DNA of 64,000 nt from NCBI GenBank assembly GCA_944327465.1, contig CALVHH010000001.1, positions 1-64,000 on the forward strand, in the 5' to 3' direction. This DNA is from an uncultured Clostridia bacterium. Lineage in GTDB: Bacteria; Bacillota; Clostridia; Christensenellales; Borkfalkiaceae. Position numbers and translations under genes: made by a program. The notes beneath the pieces were generated by a model. It made no database searches. It saw nothing but the letters and a program-made list of their open reading frames with translations, and was not told the origin of the DNA. This document shows, in pieces, positions 60,163-64,000 of the stretch (positions are counted from its first letter, which is position 1; each line of letters opens with the position of its first letter).

Positions 60163-61587
60163 TCAGCTCAGCTCGAAGGCGAGGATGTCTATGGCGCCGT
60201 CGCCTTCGAAGGTGAGGTACAGGGCAAATTTTTCGCCGGGGCAGGCGAAGGGCGCGGTAAAGGTCTGCCAGCCCGGCGAGGGCAGCAAGTTTATGCGCGC
60301 AAGTTCGTTGAGCCCGTCGGAGGCGATCATGCAGCCCCTGCCGCTGCCGCGCACGGTGACCGAGAGCGATGCGGCTTTCGCGGGCGAAAAGTATTTATAG
60401 CCGCACACCGCGCCGCGGCGGAAATTTGAAATGTGCTGGTATGCCTCCTCTTCGCCGTCGGCGCCGTCCTGGGTGATGTACGGATGTATTCCGCGGAAGG
60501 GCACTTCGCCGCGCATCGTGCCCGAACGGCTTTTGAGCACGCAGGCTATCGTGGCGGGGTACCTGCCCTTTCCGCTGAGCGGTCCGCCGTTGAGCCCGCA
60601 GCTCGTCATTTCGACCTGGGGAATGTGACAATCGGGGAGCACGGTTATGCGCTCGGCGCACGCCTGGCGCGAAAACGAGGTGCGGTTGGTGTGGCGGTGG
60701 TAAAACACGTACCACTTGCCCGCTATCTGCTCTATGGAGCCGTGGTTGTTGCCTATGTAGTTGTTGCAGTCGGCTTCATCCTCTATGCCGTCTATGCCGA
60801 TGTCGCCGTTGGAAATTATGGTGCCGCCGAATTCATAGGGACCTTCGGGGTCGTCGGATAGGGCGTAGCACAGTTCGTGACCGTAGTACGAAGACCAGAT
60901 AAAGCAGAACTTGTCGCCCACCTTGCGTATGGACGAAGCTTCGAAAAATTCGTGGCCTTCGAAGCCGGTGCCCGCCGAGTTTGAAAAGGAGGGCGCCACC
61001 TCTACGGGGTCGCCGAGGACGGTGAGCATGTCGTCATCCAGCCTGTATACCCAGGCATAGGTATAAGTTTTGGGCACTTCCATCAGGTGCCTGGGCGGGT
61101 ACGGACAGTAGCCCATGTACAGGTAATTTACGCCTTCATCGCGCAATACTGCAGGGTCAAACGCATACGGCTCGCCTGCGCGGCTCGACAGCAGATGCCC
61201 GTCGCGGAAGTGAACGTGACCGTGGAATTTGTACTGCCCCGCAGGAGTGTCGCACACGGCTACCGAAATGACCGAAACAAAATCGAGCGCGTAAAACAGA
61301 TAGTACCGCCCGTCGCGGCCGCGGCAGACGTCGGGCGCAAAGAGCATGTGCGAACCGTCCGCGTTCAAAGGGTCCTGCTCCTTGCGGTATATTGTGCCTT
61401 CGAACCGCCAGCTCTTCAGATCGTCGACGGGCGCCGACCAGCAGACGTAGTCGTTCATGCAGAATTTGTCGCCGCCGAAGCGGTCGTGGCTGCCGAAGAG
61501 ATACACTCTGTCGCCGAAGACGTGCGGTTCGCCGTCGGGGACGTATTCCCACAGCGGCAAAAAGGGGTTATAGACCTGTTTTTCCAT
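60163..61587 (-). CDS. GH43-family glycoside hydrolase with C-terminal beta-sandwich domain
   Basis: A 474-residue enzyme without signal peptide. The five-bladed propeller shows YNPFLPLWEYVPDGEPHVFGDRV at the start and APDVCRGRDGRYYLFY, with Asp and Glu residues in the expected places, including the GHEFFEASS segment. The C-terminal 120 residues form a carbohydrate-binding-like beta-sandwich. Likely substrates are arabino- or xylo-oligosaccharides; pectin side chains (arabinan) would suit the neighbourhood. GGGAGG precedes the start. Confidence 0.88.
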   Translation of the reverse strand: MEKQVYNPFLPLWEYVPDGEPHVFGDRVYLFGSHDRFGGDKFCMNDYVCWSAPVDDLKSWRFEGTIYRKEQDPLNADGSHMLFAPDVCRGRDGRYYLFYALDFVSVISVAVCDTPAGQYKFHGHVHFRDGHLLSSRAGEPYAFDPAVLRDEGVNYLYMGYCPYPPRHLMEVPKTYTYAWVYRLDDDMLTVLGDPVEVAPSFSNSAGTGFEGHEFFEASSIRKVGDKFCFIWSSYYGHELCYALSDDPEGPYEFGGTIISNGDIGIDGIEDEADCNNYIGNNHGSIEQIAGKWYVFYHRHTNRTSFSRQACAERITVLPDCHIPQVEMTSCGLNGGPLSGKGRYPATIACVLKSRSGTMRGEVPFRGIHPYITQDGADGEEEAYQHISNFRRGAVCGYKYFSPAKAASLSVTVRGSGRGCMIASDGLNELARINLLPSPGWQTFTAPFACPGEKFALYLTFEGDGAIDILAFELS

Positions 61588-61625
61588 GTGCTCTGCCTCC
61601 CGAAAAAGTGACTGACTTTTAGTAT

Positions 61626-61654
61626 ATTATACACCCGCCGCTGAGCAAAATCAA
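61626..61654 (-). promoter_or_regulatory. Promoter of the GH43 gene
   Basis: On the minus strand TTGATT, 17 bp, TATAAT. Confidence 0.7.
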
Positions 61655-61681
61655 GGGCGACAGATAAAAAAATGGCAGTAA

Positions 61682-61723
61682 GAAATGACAAAAGGTGAAA
61701 AGTCCGTCGAAATGACAAAAGGC
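61682..61723 (+). repeat. Short fragment of the dispersed repeat family
   Basis: Two AAATGACAAAAGG units, one preceded by GTCGA, match the variable half of copy C (16.38-16.46 kb). The remainder of the element is missing. Confidence 0.5.
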
Positions 61724-61747
61724 AGCCCAAGCGGGATGTACGTTTTA

Positions 61748-61777
61748 GTATAAATTATTTCACGGCGGGCAATAACT
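61748..61777 (+). promoter_or_regulatory. Candidate sigma-F promoter of spoIIR
   Basis: GTATA, exactly 15 bp, then GGCAATAACT. This fits the forespore sigma-F pattern (GYWTA-N15-GGnnAnAnT), except for one -10 position. spoIIR is a known sigma-F target. The start codon lies six bases further. Confidence 0.55.
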
Positions 61778-61782
61778 TCGCC

Positions 61783-62313
61783 ATGAAAAAAATTTGTATA
61801 ACTTTTTGTGTTTTACTCATCTTAATTGCAGCGGCACTGACGGCGGGCACGCAGTCGGCGTGCGGCGGACAGACGGAATATCTGCGCATACACGTGCGGG
61901 CGAATTCCAATTCCGAACGCGACCAGGCGATAAAGTACGCGGTCAGGGACGAGGCGGTGGCTTTTTTGACGCCGTACGTGGCGCAGTGCGACAGCCTGCC
62001 CGCAGCCATGGACAAAATTTCGGGCATCACCGGTAGAATAGAGGACGTATGCGACAGGGCGCTTGCCGGCGAGGGCGCGGCATATTCTTCGCACGCGGAA
62101 GTCAGGCGGGAATACTTTCCCACACGCGTATACGACGGACTGACGCTCGGGGCGGGATATTACGACGCGCTGATAATTGAGCTGGGCGAAGGCGAAGGCG
62201 ACAACTGGTGGTGCGTGATATACCCGCCGCTGTGCTTCACTTCGGGCACGGCAGACATAAGGTACCGCAGCATAATACACGACATAATAGATAAATTTTT
62301 TAAGCAGACGTGA
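61783..62313 (+). CDS. spoIIR: Stage II sporulation protein R
   Basis: A 176-residue secreted signalling protein made in the forespore to trigger SpoIIGA processing of pro-sigma-E. It has a hydrophobic signal (about 5-22), the family core LRIHVRANSNSERDQAIKYAVRDE, and the highly conserved GEGDNWWCVIYPPLCF. It has no Shine-Dalgarno, and its ATG is close to the predicted transcription start. It marks the organism as an endospore former. Confidence 0.95.
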   Translation: MKKICITFCVLLILIAAALTAGTQSACGGQTEYLRIHVRANSNSERDQAIKYAVRDEAVAFLTPYVAQCDSLPAAMDKISGITGRIEDVCDRALAGEGAAYSSHAEVRREYFPTRVYDGLTLGAGYYDALIIELGEGEGDNWWCVIYPPLCFTSGTADIRYRSIIHDIIDKFFKQT

Positions 62314-62357
62314 GGGCTCCGCCCCCCACTTTATGCACACTTTCGGAGGAATTTTTA

Positions 62358-63089
62358 ATGAAAAAAGCACTAAAAACGGGCATAGCCATTGCGGCAGCGG
62401 CGGCGTTGTTTGCGGGATATGCCGCGGTCAATTTGCAGTTTCAGCCCGAAGCCTGCCCCGTGGCGGAAGTTTATGAGGCTGCCGTTTTAAAGCAGGGCAG
62501 CCGCGGCGGCGAAGTTAAGGAAGTTCAGCGCAGGCTGAAGATGTGGGGGTACTATTCGGGCGCGGTAGACGGCATTTACGGCAGCAAGACCGTGGAGGCA
62601 GTTAAATACTTTCAGCGCAAGAACGGGCTGACAGCCGACGGCGTGGCGGGCAAAGCCACGTTTGCCGCCCTGGGCATGAACGACAGCGTGAAGGCGCTGG
62701 AAAAGGAGCAAAACTACACGGGCGGCAGCAACTACACGAGTTCGGACGTCTACCTGCTGGCAAAATGCATCTATGCCGAGGCCCGCGGCGAAAGCTACAC
62801 CGGTCAGGTGGCTGTGGGCGCCGTGGTACTGAACAGGGTAGACAGCCCCCAGTTCCCCAACACCATTGCGGGCGTCATATACCAGAAGAACGCGTTCACG
62901 GCGGTAAACGACGGGCAGATAAACCTTGAACCCGACCGCACGGCGATAAACGCGGCGACGGACGCCATGAACGGGTGGGACCCCACCTACGGCTGTCTGT
63001 ATTACTACAACCCCGCCGTAGCCACGAGCAGCTGGATATTCGGACGCGAGACGGTCACCGTCATAGGCAAGCACGTATTTGCCATATAG
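62358..63089 (+). CDS. sleB: Spore cortex-lytic enzyme
   Basis: A 243-residue germination enzyme. An N-terminal hydrophobic segment (about 5-26) is followed by a peptidoglycan-binding domain (about 42-104, GGEVKEVQRRLKMWGYY and VDGIYGSKTVEAVK) and a SleB-type hydrolase domain (about 130-241) with CIYAEARGE, whose Glu141 is the likely catalytic acid, and GAVVLNRV. It degrades cortex peptidoglycan containing muramic-delta-lactam. CGGAGGA precedes the start at 62358. It is 45 bp after spoIIR and followed closely by ypeB. Confidence 0.94.
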   Translation: MKKALKTGIAIAAAAALFAGYAAVNLQFQPEACPVAEVYEAAVLKQGSRGGEVKEVQRRLKMWGYYSGAVDGIYGSKTVEAVKYFQRKNGLTADGVAGKATFAALGMNDSVKALEKEQNYTGGSNYTSSDVYLLAKCIYAEARGESYTGQVAVGAVVLNRVDSPQFPNTIAGVIYQKNAFTAVNDGQINLEPDRTAINAATDAMNGWDPTYGCLYYYNPAVATSSWIFGRETVTVIGKHVFAI

Positions 63090-63099
63090 GAGGAAGAAA

Positions 63100-64000
63100 A
63101 TGAGCGACGATTTGATGAATAACGAGCCCGAAAGGGCGAACGATGACACTATGCACGACGACACCGCCGACATCGAAGAGCTTGGCAGCAACAGCGTGTA
63201 TGAAGGGGGCGAAGGTCGCCGCCACGGTCGGCGCAGGCGGAATGACGGCAGGGCGCCAGGCTTCGGCGGCTGGCTTGCCGCAGTGATATCGCTGAGCGCG
63301 GTCTGCCTGGCGCTGGCTGCCGTAGTCACCTACGGCTGGCTGAACATTTCGTCCATGCAGGAGGCGATGGCGGGCATGCAGACAGAGGCGCTGTACGAGC
63401 TCAACTCGATAGTCGACAACCTCGATTCGAACCTGTCCAAGGCGAGGGTGGCGTCCTCACCCCGCGACCGCACGCAGTTGCTTTCGGACATCGCCATAGA
63501 GAGCGAGATGGCGGAAGTCATACTTGAGCGCATGCCGCTTGAAACGCAGTTCACGGGCGAACTGACTGCGTTTTTGAACAAGATGGGCGACAGCGCGCAG
63601 AGCATGCTGCACACCGCCGCCGCGGGCGGGGACTGGGAGGAATGGCAGCTGAGCGGGCTCGAATACATGTACCGCAACAACCTGAAGATAAAAAAGGCGC
63701 TGAACGACATCGTTTCCTCCTCCACACCCGACGACATGCTGGCGCTCGTGCGCGGCAAGGAGAGCATTTTTGCCGGCGGCATGCAGGAGCTGGAAAACAA
63801 CGTCATAGAAGAGCCCAAGGGAATATTCGACGGTCCCTTCGCCGAGGGCGCGGAAAAGACCAACATCTCCTATTTTGAAACGTTGCCTCAATCGAGCGCC
63901 GCCGACGCCGTGCGCGAGGCGGAAAAACTGTTTGCCGACTACGGCGTGACGGGGGCGAAGTGCACGGGCGAGGCGGCGCACGGCGGCACGGCGTTTTACA
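63100..64000 (+). CDS. ypeB: Germination protein YpeB (partial, runs off the window)
   Basis: An open frame of 300 codons without stop at the window end. An ATG with AGGAGG upstream, 10 bp after sleB, leads a polar N-terminus (about 1-52), one membrane helix (about 55-77) and a helical external domain (ALYELNSIVDNLDSNLSKA, LSDIAIESEMAEVILERMP). The position after sleB and the layout identify YpeB, which is needed to locate and stabilise SleB in dormant spores. Confidence 0.88.
   Translation, partial: MSDDLMNNEPERANDDTMHDDTADIEELGSNSVYEGGEGRRHGRRRRNDGRAPGFGGWLAAVISLSAVCLALAAVVTYGWLNISSMQEAMAGMQTEALYELNSIVDNLDSNLSKARVASSPRDRTQLLSDIAIESEMAEVILERMPLETQFTGELTAFLNKMGDSAQSMLHTAAAGGDWEEWQLSGLEYMYRNNLKIKKALNDIVSSSTPDDMLALVRGKESIFAGGMQELENNVIEEPKGIFDGPFAEGAEKTNISYFETLPQSSAADAVREAEKLFADYGVTGAKCTGEAAHGGTAFY

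Noticed and set aside
1..64000. tRNA, rRNA or integrase attachment sites
   Set aside because: I found no cloverleaf, no CCA-ended tRNA-like sequence and no recombinase gene. I cannot run a covariance search, so a divergent one could be missed.

Overview
The window reads as a chromosomal piece of an endospore-forming, probably gut-dwelling Clostridia-class Firmicute, most likely from an uncultured lineage. The evidence is a spoIIR-sleB-ypeB sporulation/germination cluster at the right end, LplB/LplC-type sugar permeases with MsmX/UgpC-type ATPases, strong AGGAGG-type ribosome binding sites, and textbook sigma-A promoters (TTGACA or TTGATT, 17 bp, TATAAT). Genes look GC-rich by eye and promoters AT-rich. 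I found no rRNA, tRNA, CRISPR array, transposase or phage gene. The taxonomic placement is inference.

Layout. 1-585: two tandem copies of a dispersed repeat. 586-2345: a small P-loop protein and a class I aminotransferase. 2662-5265: a large surface pectinesterase lipoprotein. 5659-9380: an iron(II) uptake operon (feoA-feoA-feoB-Cys-rich FeoB partner) with a DtxR-family repressor gene upstream and a promoter framed by two operator-like repeats. 9411-12797: prfA, a natural fusion of a DUF1385 membrane protein to PrmC, and rpmE. 12981-16084: a zinc-type dehydrogenase, a HAD phosphatase, a YfcE-like phosphoesterase and two tandem tiny membrane proteins. 16682-29999: a pectin-oligosaccharide locus (ABC importer, five membrane proteins of unknown function, GH28, GH105 and a divergent cytoplasmic pectinesterase). 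30320-39879: a complete uronate operon (kdgA, kdgK, a TIM-barrel isomerase, kduI, an ABC ATPase, uxaB, uxaA, uxaC). 40094-42971: a yybP-ykoY-type manganese riboswitch ahead of a P2A-type ATPase. 43530-47580: kduD, a polysaccharide deacetylase-like gene, a wrecked MATE gene and its intact paralogue. 47720-60072: an AraC regulator, a YitT protein, membrane proteins of unknown role, an iron-type alcohol dehydrogenase, asparaginase, rarA and a YhaO/YhaN (SbcDC-like) pair. 60163-61587: a GH43 enzyme. 61783-64000: spoIIR, sleB and a partial ypeB.

How it works together. The surface pectinesterase demethylates pectin outside. The ABC system imports oligogalacturonides, and cytoplasmic pectinesterase, GH28 and GH105 reduce them to galacturonate and unsaturated galacturonate. 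UxaC-UxaB-UxaA convert the former, and KduI-KduD the latter, to 2-keto-3-deoxygluconate. KdgK and KdgA then give pyruvate and glyceraldehyde-3-phosphate. No pectate lyase gene is visible here.

The least explained parts are the five membrane proteins built into the pectin importer operon, a dispersed repeat of about 235-360 bp bounded by AGATTTCTC/GAGAAATCT at five places, the DUF1385-PrmC fusion, and several genes whose start codon lies almost on the predicted transcription start (leaderless mRNA candidates).
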